From contig NZ_CP045529.1 in NCBI RefSeq assembly GCF_009429125.1, positions 1,426,001 to 1,490,000 of the forward strand: a stretch of 64,000 bases of DNA, in the 5' to 3' direction. Numbering within the stretch: position 1 is the first letter of the stretch; each line of letters opens with the position of its first letter. Below the pieces are notes generated by a model, which searched no databases, was not told the origin of the DNA, and saw nothing but the letters and a program-made list of their open reading frames with translations. Below, piece by piece: positions 54,596 to 62,614 of the stretch. The translations under genes and the position numbers were made by a program. This DNA comes from Luteimicrobium xylanilyticum. GTDB taxonomy: Bacteria; Actinomycetota; Actinomycetes; Actinomycetales; Cellulomonadaceae.

Positions 54596-55831
54596 TCAGG
54601 TGAGCTTGCGCGCGCGCCCGGCGAGCGTCCCGAAGACCGCCTGCCCGCCGGACACGCCGAGCAGCACGACGAGCGGCACCCGCCAGGACCCGGTGGCGTC
54701 GTGCAGCGCACCGAACGCGATCGGCCCTGCGGCAGCGAGCAGGTAGCCCACGGACTGTGCCATGCCGGACAGGCTCGCGGCCTGGTGGTGGTCGGTCGTG
54801 CGCAGGCCGAAGAGCGAGAGCGCGAGGACGATGCACAGGCCGCCCGCGACGCCGGCGACGCAGGCCCACGCGGCCGCCGCACCGGGCGCGCCCAGCATGC
54901 CGGCGACGGCCGCCGCGAACAGGAGCGGACCGGCGAGGCCGAGGGGCCGCTGGTCGGGCACGCGGTGAAGCAGGGCGGAGCAGCAGAGGCTGCCGACGAT
55001 GCCGCAGCCGTTGAGGAGCAGCAGGTGGACCCCCGCGGCGGACGCACCGACGCCATGGTCGTGCTCCACCGATGGCAGCCACGTGATGAGCACGTAGAAC
55101 GTCACGGACTGCAGACCCATGAACAGCGTCACCTGCCAGCCGAGGGCTGTTCTCCACGGCGTGCGGGCCGAGCGCGTCCCGGCGGCATCGGGCAGGATCT
55201 CGGGCGCGGTGTCGTCGAGGGCCTGGGCGTCCTCTGCTGCGGCGACGACGCTCGGCCGGCTCGGCTGGGGCAGGACGAACGCCAGGGCCACGACCGCTAG
55301 CCCGGCCCAGATCCCGAGTGCGAGGCGCCATCCGGACGTGGCGGCCCCAGCGACGGGGACGGCGAGGCCGGCAGCGAGCGCTGCGAAGCTGGCCTGGACG
55401 GCGGAGTAGGCGCCCGTGAGCGTGCCGATGCGCGTCGGGTGGTCACGCTTGACGACGGCGGGGAGAACGACGTTGAGGACTGCGATCGCGACGCCGAGGA
55501 GGACGGTGCCCACCCACAGCAGCCCGGGCCCCGGCACCGACCGAAGGACGATGCCGGCCGCCAGGAGCGCGAGGGCGCCGGCGAGCGCGCGCTCGAGCCC
55601 GAGCCTGCGCGCGAGCGCCGGTGTGACCGGTGAGACGACCGCGAACGCGACCAGGGGCAGGCTGATGAGCGCCGAGCCCGCGGCCGACGAGAGCCGCAGG
55701 TCGCGCTGCACGTCGTCGAGCACCGGCCCGACCGTGGTGATGGAGGCGCGGAGGTTGGCCGCGACGAGGAGGACCCCGACGAGGGCGAGCCAGCCGCGGG
55801 GTGCGCGGGCGACAGCGGTCGGCCGGTTCAT
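54596..55831 (-). CDS. MFS transporter, CynX/NimT family
   Basis: A 411-residue carrier with 12 predicted spans. LVGVLLVAANLRASITTVGPVLDDVQRDLRLS at the start is the signature of the CynX/NimT group, cyanate or nitroimidazole transporters by name but with mostly unknown substrates. It is encoded after a FadR-type regulator with an ATGA overlap, so the two form an operon and the carrier is presumably controlled by that regulator's ligand. Convergent with the ATL gene. Confidence 0.9.
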   Translation of the reverse strand: MNRPTAVARAPRGWLALVGVLLVAANLRASITTVGPVLDDVQRDLRLSSAAGSALISLPLVAFAVVSPVTPALARRLGLERALAGALALLAAGIVLRSVPGPGLLWVGTVLLGVAIAVLNVVLPAVVKRDHPTRIGTLTGAYSAVQASFAALAAGLAVPVAGAATSGWRLALGIWAGLAVVALAFVLPQPSRPSVVAAAEDAQALDDTAPEILPDAAGTRSARTPWRTALGWQVTLFMGLQSVTFYVLITWLPSVEHDHGVGASAAGVHLLLLNGCGIVGSLCCSALLHRVPDQRPLGLAGPLLFAAAVAGMLGAPGAAAAWACVAGVAGGLCIVLALSLFGLRTTDHHQAASLSGMAQSVGYLLAAAGPIAFGALHDATGSWRVPLVVLLGVSGGQAVFGTLAGRARKLT

Positions 55832-56553
55832 CGAGTCCCTCCCGCGACCGGGCCGTGGGCTGCGTCGGCTCGGCCGGCCAGCGTCTCTGCCAGCCCGATC
55901 ATGGTCTCGACGGCGTCGGCTGCTCGCTCGGGGTCTCGCGCCTTGATCGCCGTGACCACGGCGGCGTGCGCGTCGTCCAGCGGCCGGGTGGTGACGCGAT
56001 AGGTGGTGAACTCCGCGTCGAGAGGGGTCGTCCGGAGCAGGCTGTCCTCTACCCCGCCGGTGCCGCGGTGCAGCTCCCCGAGCAGCAGGTTGCCGCTCGC
56101 GTCGAGGAGCCGGTGGTGGAAGTCGAGGTCCGCGGCTGCGTAGCTCGCGCCCGTGCCTGCGGCCTCGCGGGCGGCGAGGGCGTCGTCGAGCGCCCCGAGG
56201 TGCTCCGCCGTCGCGCGGGTAGCGGCCAGGCGGGCGGCCTCGCGCTCGAGCACGAGCCTCACCTCGGCGACGTCGGCTGCTCGGGCGTGCTCGAGCTCCC
56301 GGTGCAGGGCTGGTGCGAGCTCGCTGGTCGCGGTGACGTAGGTGCCGTCCCCGGCTCGGGCGCGCAGGAGGCCGGCGTGGACGAGCGAGCGCAGTGCTTC
56401 TCGGACGCTGTTGCGGCTCACGCCGAGCTCGTCGGTCAGCCGTGCCTCGGTCGGGATCCGTGAGCCGACCGGGAACTCGCCGTCGGCGATCCGGTGGCGG
56501 AGCTGGTCGGCGACCTGGGTCGACAGAGGAACGTTGGGCAAGACCTGGGGCAT
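55828..56553 (-). CDS. GntR/FadR-type transcriptional regulator (FCD domain)
   Basis: A 241-residue repressor. The winged helix (VADQLRHRIADGEFPVGSRIPTEARLTDELGVSRNSVREALRSLVHAGLLRARAGDGTYV, about 15-75) leads to an FCD domain with DLDFHHRLLDASGN and the late Asp-Ala-His (DDAHAAVV) metal-site pattern. The ligand is probably a carboxylic acid, as for the family. It overlaps the MFS gene and stands behind an operator-like palindrome. The ATG at 56553 is chosen since TAGAGT lies seven bases upstream. Confidence 0.92.
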   Translation of the reverse strand: MPQVLPNVPLSTQVADQLRHRIADGEFPVGSRIPTEARLTDELGVSRNSVREALRSLVHAGLLRARAGDGTYVTATSELAPALHRELEHARAADVAEVRLVLEREAARLAATRATAEHLGALDDALAAREAAGTGASYAAADLDFHHRLLDASGNLLLGELHRGTGGVEDSLLRTTPLDAEFTTYRVTTRPLDDAHAAVVTAIKARDPERAADAVETMIGLAETLAGRADAAHGPVAGGTR

Positions 56554-56560
56554 GGGTGCC

Positions 56561-56566
56561 ACTCTA
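56561..56566 (-). promoter_or_regulatory. -10 box of the FadR-type regulator/MFS operon
   Basis: TAGAGT on the reverse strand seven bases before the ATG. Confidence 0.55.
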
Positions 56567-56577
56567 GGCTAAGAGCC

Positions 56578-56591
56578 ATTTGTAGGACAAT
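56578..56591. promoter_or_regulatory. FadR-type operator
   Basis: ATTTGTAGGACAAT, with core TTGT-AGG-ACAA, the palindrome shape bound by FadR/FCD regulators. It lies between the -10 box and where -35 would be, so the regulator should repress its own operon. Confidence 0.65.
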
Positions 56592-56635
56592 AGGCGAGCT
56601 GAGCGGAGGGAGAGGCCGCGGGGCGGCCTCCGGTC

Positions 56636-57694
56636 TCAGCGCTCGAGCAGCCCGAGCGTCGCTGCCACGCCGACGACGGTCCGGACGGCGTCGGCGTCGG
56701 CCTGGAGGAGCATCGTCGTGACGGCGCTGGCCTCCCAGCGCGGCAGCTCGGCGGCGATCTTCTCCGCCGGCCCGACGAGCGCGACGTCCTCGACGAGGGC
56801 GGTCGGGACGGCCTTGGCGGCCTCGTCCTTGCGGCCGGCCAGGTACAGGTCCTGGATCTCGTCGCAGGCGTCGGAGTACCCGAGCATGTCCACGGCGTTG
56901 CGGTGGAAGTTGGCGCCCTTGGCGCCCATCCCGCCCACGTAGAGCGCGATCCACGGGCGGAGGCGGTCGGCGGCCCGCTCGACGTCGTCGTCGACGCTGA
57001 CCGGGACGCTCGCGGCGACCTCGAACCGCTCGGCCGGGGCGAGCTCGGGGGAGCGGGACGCGAACCCGTCGGCGAGGAAGCCGCGGAACATCGCGTCGAG
57101 GCGGGGCGCGTAGAAGACCGGGAGCCAGCCGTCGCAGATCTCGGCCGCGAGCGCGATGTTCTTGGGCCCCTCGGCGGCGAGGAGGATCGGCAGGTCGGCT
57201 CGCAGCGGGTGGACGGTCGGGCGCAACGGCTTGCCGAGCCCGGTGCCGCCCCGTTCCTCGGCCAGCGGGAGCTGGAAGAACTCGCCGTCGATCGTCACCG
57301 GGGCGCCGCGGCGCAGCACCTGGCGCACGATCTCGACGTACTCGCGCGTGCGGGCGAGAGGGCGCCGGTAGGGCTGCCCGTACCAGCCCTCGACGACCTG
57401 CGGGCCGGACGCGCCGAGCCCGAGGACGAAGCGCCCGCCCGAGAGGTGGTCGAGCGTGAGCGCCTGCATCGCGGTGGCGGTCGGGGTGCGCGCCGACATC
57501 TGCGCGATCGCGGTGCCGAGCCGGAGGTGGCGAGTCTGCGAACCCCACCATGCGAGGGGGGTGAACGCGTCGGACCCGTACGCCTCCGCGGTCCAGACCG
57601 AGTCGATGCCGAGCCGGTCGGCCTCGAGGATCGCCTCCTGCGCGCCCGCGGGCGGCCCCGCGGACCAGTAGCCGGTGGTGATGCCGAAGCGCAT
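56636..57694 (-). CDS. LLM-class (luciferase-like) flavin/F420-dependent oxidoreductase
   Basis: A 352-residue TIM-barrel oxidoreductase. RFGITTGYWSAGPPAGAQ, LGIDSVWTAEAYGSDAFTPLAWWG, RLGTAIAQMSARTPTATAMQALTLDHLSGGRFVLGLGASGPQV and LPILLAAEGPKNIALAAEICDGWLP are characteristic of the mycobacterial F420-linked LLM group. Coenzyme F420 is likely in this lineage, though FMN cannot be ruled out by eye. The substrate is unknown. GGAGGAG precedes the ATG, and a palindrome lies 46 bases upstream. Confidence 0.9.
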   Translation of the reverse strand: MRFGITTGYWSAGPPAGAQEAILEADRLGIDSVWTAEAYGSDAFTPLAWWGSQTRHLRLGTAIAQMSARTPTATAMQALTLDHLSGGRFVLGLGASGPQVVEGWYGQPYRRPLARTREYVEIVRQVLRRGAPVTIDGEFFQLPLAEERGGTGLGKPLRPTVHPLRADLPILLAAEGPKNIALAAEICDGWLPVFYAPRLDAMFRGFLADGFASRSPELAPAERFEVAASVPVSVDDDVERAADRLRPWIALYVGGMGAKGANFHRNAVDMLGYSDACDEIQDLYLAGRKDEAAKAVPTALVEDVALVGPAEKIAAELPRWEASAVTTMLLQADADAVRTVVGVAATLGLLER

Positions 57695-57739
57695 GGGGAC
57701 TCCTCCGCGTCGAGGTGGGTGCGCAGGCCGCGCAACTTC

Positions 57740-57758
57740 CTGAGACCGTCCGTCTCAG
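57740..57758. promoter_or_regulatory. TetR-like palindrome upstream of the LLM gene
   Basis: CTGAGAC and GTCTCAG separated by CGTCC, 46 bases before the LLM start. TetR-family operators in actinobacteria often have such GAGAC/GTCTC arms; no tetR gene is adjacent. Confidence 0.5.
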
Positions 57759-57771
57759 ATACTTCGGCACT

Positions 57772-58812
57772 CTACCGTGCCGCCCGCGCCCGTTCCGCCA
57801 TCGTGTTGAGCAGCGCGGCTGCGTCGGCCGCGTCGTCGACCGTGACCACGAGCCGACGTCCGCCGGTGCGCGTGACCTCGAGGGCCTCGCCCGCCCGCAC
57901 GACGATGCCCGTCCGGCCTTCGCGCCCGAGCCGCCAGCCGTAGCCGCCGAAGTCACGGGTCGGGCTGACCTGCACGACGTCGGCGCGCTCGACCTCGTCC
58001 GCGGGCACCGTCGTGCGGGGCCACCCGAACACGGACCGGACGGTGAGCCCGCTCGCCGACACGCGGACGTGGAACGCGCCCATCGACAGCAGCAGCACGA
58101 GGAGGAGGACGGCGACGGCGAGCAGGAACCAGAGCTGCGAGGCGACGGCGACCGCGACGACGACGATCGTCGACCCCAGGACGACGGCGGGCAGCGCCCG
58201 GCCCGTGGCCCGTCCGACCCAGGCGGCGCGTTCGTCGGGGCGCAGCGCCGTCCGCCGTGCGTCGGCCGCGACGGCGGTGGTTGCCGGCAGCGGCGGGTCC
58301 GGATGCACGAGGAGCGCGGCCGCCGCGGCCGGGAGCAACGGCAGCAGCACCGCCAGGAGGACGACGCCGCCGACCGACCCGGCCTCGTGCGCGTCGGCGA
58401 GGCCGCGCTGCTGGTCGAGCATCCCGACGAGGGTCAGCGAGACCAGGCCGGCCAGCCAGATCGTCGTCGACGCCATGATGCGGCGCGTCGAGGCCGCGCG
58501 TCCCCAGAACCAGGTGATCGCGGAGAACACCACGACGCAGAGGGCGCCCACGCCGAGCCCGACCGCAATCGCGCCGCCGAGCGACGAGAACCCGTCGGGG
58601 CCGCCGCTCCCGCTCCAGTGCGTCGCGACCGGGTCGGGGAGCTCGTCGGCCCAGGATGCGGCGACGAGCGCCGCGGCGACCAGGAGGGCGAGCGCGATGC
58701 CGCCGCTCCAGAGCGCCGTCGCGCGGGCGTGGCGGCGCCAGCCCCCCGGAGCGGGTGCCTCTGGACGGAGGTTCGGTGCCGGAAACCGGTCGGGCCGTGG
58801 GGTCGTCGTCAT
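57772..58812 (-). CDS. DUF1648 membrane protein
   Basis: A 346-residue membrane protein. The N-terminal DUF1648 segment ELPDPVATHWSGSGGPDGFSS between spans 1 and 2 is diagnostic; six further hydrophobic segments follow, then a PH-like soluble C-terminus (RVSASGLTVRSVFGWPRTTVPADEVE). Its start overlaps the stop of the GntR gene (ATGA), so the pair is co-transcribed. In firmicutes similar pairs (GntR/YtrA plus DUF1648) respond to cell-envelope stress; that role is only inferred here. Confidence 0.87.
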   Translation of the reverse strand: MTTTPRPDRFPAPNLRPEAPAPGGWRRHARATALWSGGIALALLVAAALVAASWADELPDPVATHWSGSGGPDGFSSLGGAIAVGLGVGALCVVVFSAITWFWGRAASTRRIMASTTIWLAGLVSLTLVGMLDQQRGLADAHEAGSVGGVVLLAVLLPLLPAAAAALLVHPDPPLPATTAVAADARRTALRPDERAAWVGRATGRALPAVVLGSTIVVVAVAVASQLWFLLAVAVLLLVLLLSMGAFHVRVSASGLTVRSVFGWPRTTVPADEVERADVVQVSPTRDFGGYGWRLGREGRTGIVVRAGEALEVTRTGGRRLVVTVDDAADAAALLNTMAERARAAR

Positions 58813-59165
58813 CGCTGGAACGCCTCCTGGACGAGAGTCGTGGTGGTGGTGGCGGACAGGTGGGCGGAGCGGGCGGCACGCACGAGCGCCGCGACGGCGT
58901 CCTGCACAGCGTCGAGCTCGGCCGGCGGTCGTCCTGCGACGACCGCGCCGCGCCCGCGACGGAGCTCGACGAGCCCTTCGTCACGCAGCTCCTGGTACGC
59001 GTGCAGGACGGTGTGCATGTTGACGTCGAGCGCCTCGGCGAGCTCCCGCGCGGCGGGCAGGCGCTCGCCGGGCCGGAGCCCGCCGCGCAGCATCGCGAGC
59101 CGTGCCTGGGCGGCGAGCTGCGCGAACAGGGGTTCGCCGCTCGTGACGTCGAGTCGGAAGATCAC
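58809..59165 (-). CDS. GntR-family regulator, YtrA subfamily
   Basis: A 118-residue regulator with winged helix (AQLAAQARLAMLRGGLRPGERLPAARELAEALDVNMHTVLHAYQELRDEGLVELRRGRGAVV) and a short C-terminal dimerisation stretch of about 45 residues, the minimal layout of YtrA. It presumably represses itself and the DUF1648 gene. GTG at 59165 lies exactly six bases after TAGAGT, and an inverted repeat overlaps that box. Confidence 0.92.
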   Translation of the reverse strand: MIFRLDVTSGEPLFAQLAAQARLAMLRGGLRPGERLPAARELAEALDVNMHTVLHAYQELRDEGLVELRRGRGAVVAGRPPAELDAVQDAVAALVRAARSAHLSATTTTTLVQEAFQR

Positions 59166-59171
59166 AGCGCC

Positions 59172-59177
59172 ACTCTA
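59172..59177 (-). promoter_or_regulatory. -10 box of the GntR/DUF1648 operon
   Basis: TAGAGT on the reverse strand, six bases, then GTG. Confidence 0.6.
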
Positions 59178-59197
59178 GTAGTTCTATGACTACTAGA
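59174..59197. promoter_or_regulatory. YtrA-type operator overlapping the -10 box
   Basis: Perfect inverted repeat with arms TCTAGTAGT and ACTACTAGA around TCTATG. It covers most of the -10 box of the GntR gene, the place expected for autorepression. Confidence 0.7.
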
Positions 59198-59273
59198 ACA
59201 AGTGGGAGGCGGGCGAGTCTCGCGCACGGCTGTGTCGGCCGCGGCGACGAACAGGATCAGACGACGAACAGGA

Positions 59274-59870
59274 TCAGATCACGTACTCGATCAGCTGCGA
59301 CGGATCCTCGACGGACTGCGGGTGGCGCGCCGGGGGCTGCGGCAGGCGGATCGTCGCGGGCACGCCGACGGCCACGGCACCCGGTGGCACGTCCTTGACG
59401 ACGACCGCGTTCGCGCCCACCTGGGCGTCGTCGCCGACCCAGATGGGGCCGAGCACCTTGGCGCCCGCACCGACCGTGACCCGGTCGCCGATCGTCGGGT
59501 GGCGCTTGCCCTTGGTCATCGAGCGACCGCCGAGGGTCGTGCCGTGGAAGAGGAGGACGTCGTCGCCGACGACCGTGGTCTCGCCGACGACGACGCCCAT
59601 GCCGTGGTCGATGAACAGGCGCCGGCCGATCGTCGCGCCGGGGTGGATCTCGATGCCCGTGACGAAACGGGCGAGCTGGGAGACGAGGCGTGCGGGCAGG
59701 CGCAACGCGGGGTTGCGCCACATGGTGTGCGCGACCCGGTACGCCCACACGGCGTGCACGCCGGGGTACGCCAGGGCCACCTCCAGCAGGGAGCGCGCCG
59801 CGGGGTCGCGCTGGCGCGCCACCTCGAGGTCCTCGCGGACGGTGGACCAGACGCTGCGCAGACGGCTCAC
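59274..59870 (-). CDS. cysE: Serine O-acetyltransferase
   Basis: A 198-residue left-handed beta-helix enzyme making O-acetylserine for cysteine synthesis. The N-terminal helices ([35 protein letters not shown]) and hexapeptide repeats with [32 protein letters not shown] (catalytic Asp-His region) and [11 protein letters not shown] are complete. The C-terminal SQLIEYVI ends in Ile, the type that docks into the CysK active site. AAGGAG precedes the GTG at 59870. ATG at 60023, eight bases after cysK, would add 51 low-complexity residues and lacks a ribosome site. Confidence 0.93.
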   Translation of the reverse strand: MSRLRSVWSTVREDLEVARQRDPAARSLLEVALAYPGVHAVWAYRVAHTMWRNPALRLPARLVSQLARFVTGIEIHPGATIGRRLFIDHGMGVVVGETTVVGDDVLLFHGTTLGGRSMTKGKRHPTIGDRVTVGAGAKVLGPIWVGDDAQVGANAVVVKDVPPGAVAVGVPATIRLPQPPARHPQSVEDPSQLIEYVI

Positions 59871-60030
59871 GCGACTCCTTCCCGAGGGGGCGACGTCACG
59901 GCCGCCCGCGCGCTTCCTGGCGGGTGCCCCGCCGTCGTCGGCGGGGCCCGCCGCGCGCGTCGAGGCCCCCGCCCCCTGCAGGGGCGGGACGGGGCGCGAC
60001 GCGCGCGGCAGGACACCGGTCATGGCGGGC

Positions 60031-60966
60031 TCAGTCCAGCAGGTCCGAGTAGAGCACCGTCGACAGGTAGCGCTCGCCGAAGTCGGGGACGATCGTCACG
60101 ATGAGCTTGCCCTTGTTCTCGGGCCGCTTCGCGACCTGCAGGGCCGCCTCGATCGCCGCACCGGACGAGATGCCCACGAGGAGGCCCTCCTCCTTGGCGG
60201 CCGCGCGCGCGGTGGCGACAGCGGTGTCCGCGTCGATGTCGACGACCTCGTCGTAGATCTCCGTGTTGAGGATCTCGGGGACGAAGTTCGCGCCGAGGCC
60301 CTGGATCTTGTGCGGGCCGGGCTGGCCGCCCGTGAGGATCGGCGACTCGGCCGGCTCGACTGCGACGATCTTGACCTCGGGCTTGCGCTCCTTGAGGACC
60401 TCGCCCACGCCGGTGACGGTGCCGCCCGTGCCGATCCCGGCCACGACGATGTCGACCTCGCCGTCGGTGTCGGCCCAGATCTCCTCGGCCGTCGTCTTGC
60501 GGTGGATGGCCGGGTTGGCCTCGTTCGCGAACTGGCGGGCCAGGATCGCCCCGGGGCGCTCCGCGGCGATCTGCTCGGCGCGGGCCACCGCACCCTTCAT
60601 CCCCTCGGCCCCGGGAGTCAGCACGAGCTCGGCACCGTAGGCGCGCAGGAGCGCCCGGCGCTCCTTCGACATCGTCTCCGGCATGGTGAGCACGACGTTG
60701 TAGCCGCGGGCCGCGCCGACCCACGCGAGCGCGATGCCCGTGTTGCCCGACGTGCCCTCGACGATCGTCCCGCCCGGCTGGAGCTCGCCCGACGCCTCGG
60801 CGGCGTCGATGATCGAGACGCCGATGCGGTCCTTGACCGAGTTCGCCGGGTTGTAGAACTCGAGCTTGACGACGACGGTCGCCTCGAGGCCCTCGGTGAG
60901 CTTGTTGAGACGCACGAGCGGCGTGTTGCCGATGAGCTTCGTCGCGTCCTCGTAGATGCGTGCCAT
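60031..60966 (-). CDS. cysK: Cysteine synthase A (O-acetylserine sulfhydrylase)
   Basis: A 311-residue PLP enzyme converting O-acetylserine and sulfide to cysteine. [12 protein letters not shown], the PLP-lysine site [13 protein letters not shown] (about Lys44), the substrate loop [12 protein letters not shown] and the phosphate-binding [13 protein letters not shown] are all intact; [12 protein letters not shown] follows. GAGGAACAC precedes the ATG. It lies 165 bases after a cysteine-rich leader peptide and upstream of cysE, so both steps of the pathway are in one unit. Confidence 0.96.
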   Translation of the reverse strand: MARIYEDATKLIGNTPLVRLNKLTEGLEATVVVKLEFYNPANSVKDRIGVSIIDAAEASGELQPGGTIVEGTSGNTGIALAWVGAARGYNVVLTMPETMSKERRALLRAYGAELVLTPGAEGMKGAVARAEQIAAERPGAILARQFANEANPAIHRKTTAEEIWADTDGEVDIVVAGIGTGGTVTGVGEVLKERKPEVKIVAVEPAESPILTGGQPGPHKIQGLGANFVPEILNTEIYDEVVDIDADTAVATARAAAKEEGLLVGISSGAAIEAALQVAKRPENKGKLIVTIVPDFGERYLSTVLYSDLLD

Positions 60967-61080
60967 GTGTTCCTCTTCGGTGGGCTGGCCCGTGACAGGG
61001 CGGGGTGGGGTCAGGTGCCCGGGGTGTGCCGGGTGGCCCGCACAGGCAGCACGAGAGGCCGCCGGCAGGCGTGGGGGAGA

Positions 61081-61133
61081 AGAGCGTTGACGCGCTCGGG
61101 CGAGCCTTCCGGGGGACCGGAGGTCAACGCTCT
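61081..61133 (-). promoter_or_regulatory. Stem-loop after the cysteine leader peptide
   Basis: Perfect 11-bp arms AGAGCGTTGAC/GTCAACGCTCT enclose a second hairpin (GCTCG-GG-CGAGC) and a CCGG-rich stretch. The 5' arm of the RNA overlaps the leader stop codon, so ribosomes at the end of the leader must affect folding. Confidence 0.65.
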
Positions 61134-61218
61134 ACCGACAGCAGCGACAGGTGGGGGTGGCGGCACGCAGGACGAGGTCGCGCGTCGTCGCGCGGTGACC
61201 GGTCAGGGCCTCGCCCAT
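61132..61218 (-). CDS. Cysteine-rich leader peptide of cysK-cysE
   Basis: A 28-residue peptide beginning MGEALTGHR and ending TPTCRCCR followed by TAG; three of its last five residues are Cys (codons TGT, TGC, TGT), although Cys is rare in proteins of this window. A strong ribosome site AGGAGGG lies eight bases before the ATG. It ends 165 bases upstream of cysK with stem-loops between. The layout is that of an attenuation leader in which slow translation at Cys codons senses cysteine supply. Cysteine leader peptides are known in mycobacteria; this one would be an actinobacterial relative with an SD-led start. Confidence 0.75.
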   Translation of the reverse strand: MGEALTGHRATTRDLVLRAATPTCRCCR

Positions 61219-61260
61219 GAACGGATCCCTCCTGGTGCGGGTGGTGCGGTTGCGGGTCGA

Positions 61261-61266
61261 GGTTAT
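61261..61266 (-). promoter_or_regulatory. Possible -10 box of the leader peptide-cysK-cysE unit
   Basis: TAACCT on the reverse strand about 43 bases before the leader ATG. Confidence 0.4.
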
Positions 61267-61340
61267 CGCCGCACGTCCACCCGCTGCAACGCCGTGCCGG
61301 CAGGTGGAACGGTCCGTGCGGAGCAGGCCCGTGAATCCGG

Positions 61341-61346
61341 TAGCGT
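61341..61346 (+). promoter_or_regulatory. Possible -10 box of the PP2C/kinase operon
   Basis: TAGCGT about 66 bases before the GTG start of the phosphatase gene. Confidence 0.4.
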
Positions 61347-61411
61347 TCCGGCCAGCAGTCGAGCCCGGGTCAAGAAGCGGCCGGTGAGACGCCGACGGAC
61401 CGGAGGAGCCC

Positions 61412-62614
61412 GTGACGACCGCGGCCGAGGAGGCTCAGACCCTGCGGCGTGCCTCCGACGAGAGCGCGATCCGCATCCTGCTCGTCGAGGACGACGACGG
61501 AGACGCGCTGCTCGTCCACGAGCACCTCGTGGACGCCGCGATCCAGGTCGAGGTCACCCATGTGCGGACCCTCGAGGACGCGCTCGACCACCTCGACGTC
61601 GACTGCGTGCTCCTCGACCTGGGGCTGCCGGACAGCGTCGGCATCCCCGCCCTCGAGCGCATCCTCGCGGCAGGAGCCCCCGCGGTCGTCGTCCTCACGG
61701 GTCTTTCGGGCGACGAGGCGGGCGTGGGCGCCGTGGCGGCGGGCGCTCAGGACTACCTCGTCAAGGACGAGGTGGACGGCCGGATGCTCGCGCGGTCGAT
61801 CCGCTACGCGGTGCAGCGCCGGCGGCTCGAGGACACGGGTCGCGAACTGTATCGCAGCACGGTGCGGATGCAGGAGGCGAACCGGCTCGAGCGGGCGCTC
61901 CTGCCGCGACCGGCCGTGGGGTCGGCTCCCGTCGAGGTGGGGGTCGCGTACCGCGCGGGCCGCGACGGTGTGCTGGGCGGCGACTTCTACGACGCGGTCG
62001 AGCGCCCTGACGGGTCGGTCGTCGTGGTGGTCGGCGACGTGTGCGGGCACGGACCGGACGAGGCGGCGCTCGGCGCGACGCTGCGGACCGCCTGGCGCAC
62101 GCTCGTGCTCACCGGGACCGAGTCGGGGGACCTGTTCGGGTTGCTCGAGCGCGTGCTCGAGACGGAGCGCGCCGACCCGTGGGTCTTCACGACGCTCGTG
62201 ATGCTCGAGATCGCGCCCGACGCGAGGTCGGCGGACCTCTACCTGGCGGGGCACCCGGAGCCGGTGCTCCTCGGCGCGACGGCCCGGTACCTGCCGACGC
62301 AGGCTCGCGGACGTGTCCTCGGGCTCGCGACGCCAGGGCGCTGGGAGGCGCGGCGGATCTCCCTCGACCCCGGCTGGCGGCTTGCCCTCTACACGGACGG
62401 CGTGTTCGAGGCCACGATCGACGGATCCCGCGAGCGGCTCGGCAGGGCCGGCCTGCTCGAGGTCATGAGCGAGCTCGCCGCGCGGGACGACGGCGCGCCC
62501 GCCGACCTGGCGGAGGCCGTCCTGCGGGCGGTGCGCGCGCTCCACGGGTCGGAGCTCCTCGACGACGACGCCGCCGTCGTGGTGCTCTCCGAGGCGCGGC
62601 GGGCGGCGTCGTGA
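61412..62614 (+). CDS. Response-regulator/PP2C (SpoIIE-type) serine phosphatase
   Basis: A 400-residue two-domain signalling protein. The receiver domain (residues 20-140) has acidic Glu26-Asp27, the phospho-accepting Asp69 in VLLDLGLPDS, Thr96 and Lys118 in DYLVKDE. A helical linker (ANRLERALLPRP) leads to the SpoIIE/PP2C phosphatase with GGDFYD and VVVGDVCGHGPDEA metal-site Asp residues, ALYTDGVFEA, and DDDAAVVVL at the end. It likely dephosphorylates an anti-sigma-factor antagonist. GGAGGAG precedes the GTG. Its stop overlaps the kinase start. Confidence 0.94.
   Translation: MTTAAEEAQTLRRASDESAIRILLVEDDDGDALLVHEHLVDAAIQVEVTHVRTLEDALDHLDVDCVLLDLGLPDSVGIPALERILAAGAPAVVVLTGLSGDEAGVGAVAAGAQDYLVKDEVDGRMLARSIRYAVQRRRLEDTGRELYRSTVRMQEANRLERALLPRPAVGSAPVEVGVAYRAGRDGVLGGDFYDAVERPDGSVVVVVGDVCGHGPDEAALGATLRTAWRTLVLTGTESGDLFGLLERVLETERADPWVFTTLVMLEIAPDARSADLYLAGHPEPVLLGATARYLPTQARGRVLGLATPGRWEARRISLDPGWRLALYTDGVFEATIDGSRERLGRAGLLEVMSELAARDDGAPADLAEAVLRAVRALHGSELLDDDAAVVVLSEARRAAS

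Noticed and set aside
59871-60023. Longer cysE starting at ATG 60023
   Set aside because: It would add 51 low-complexity residues without a ribosome site, whereas AAGGAG stands before the GTG at 59870 at the family N-terminus; not fully excluded.
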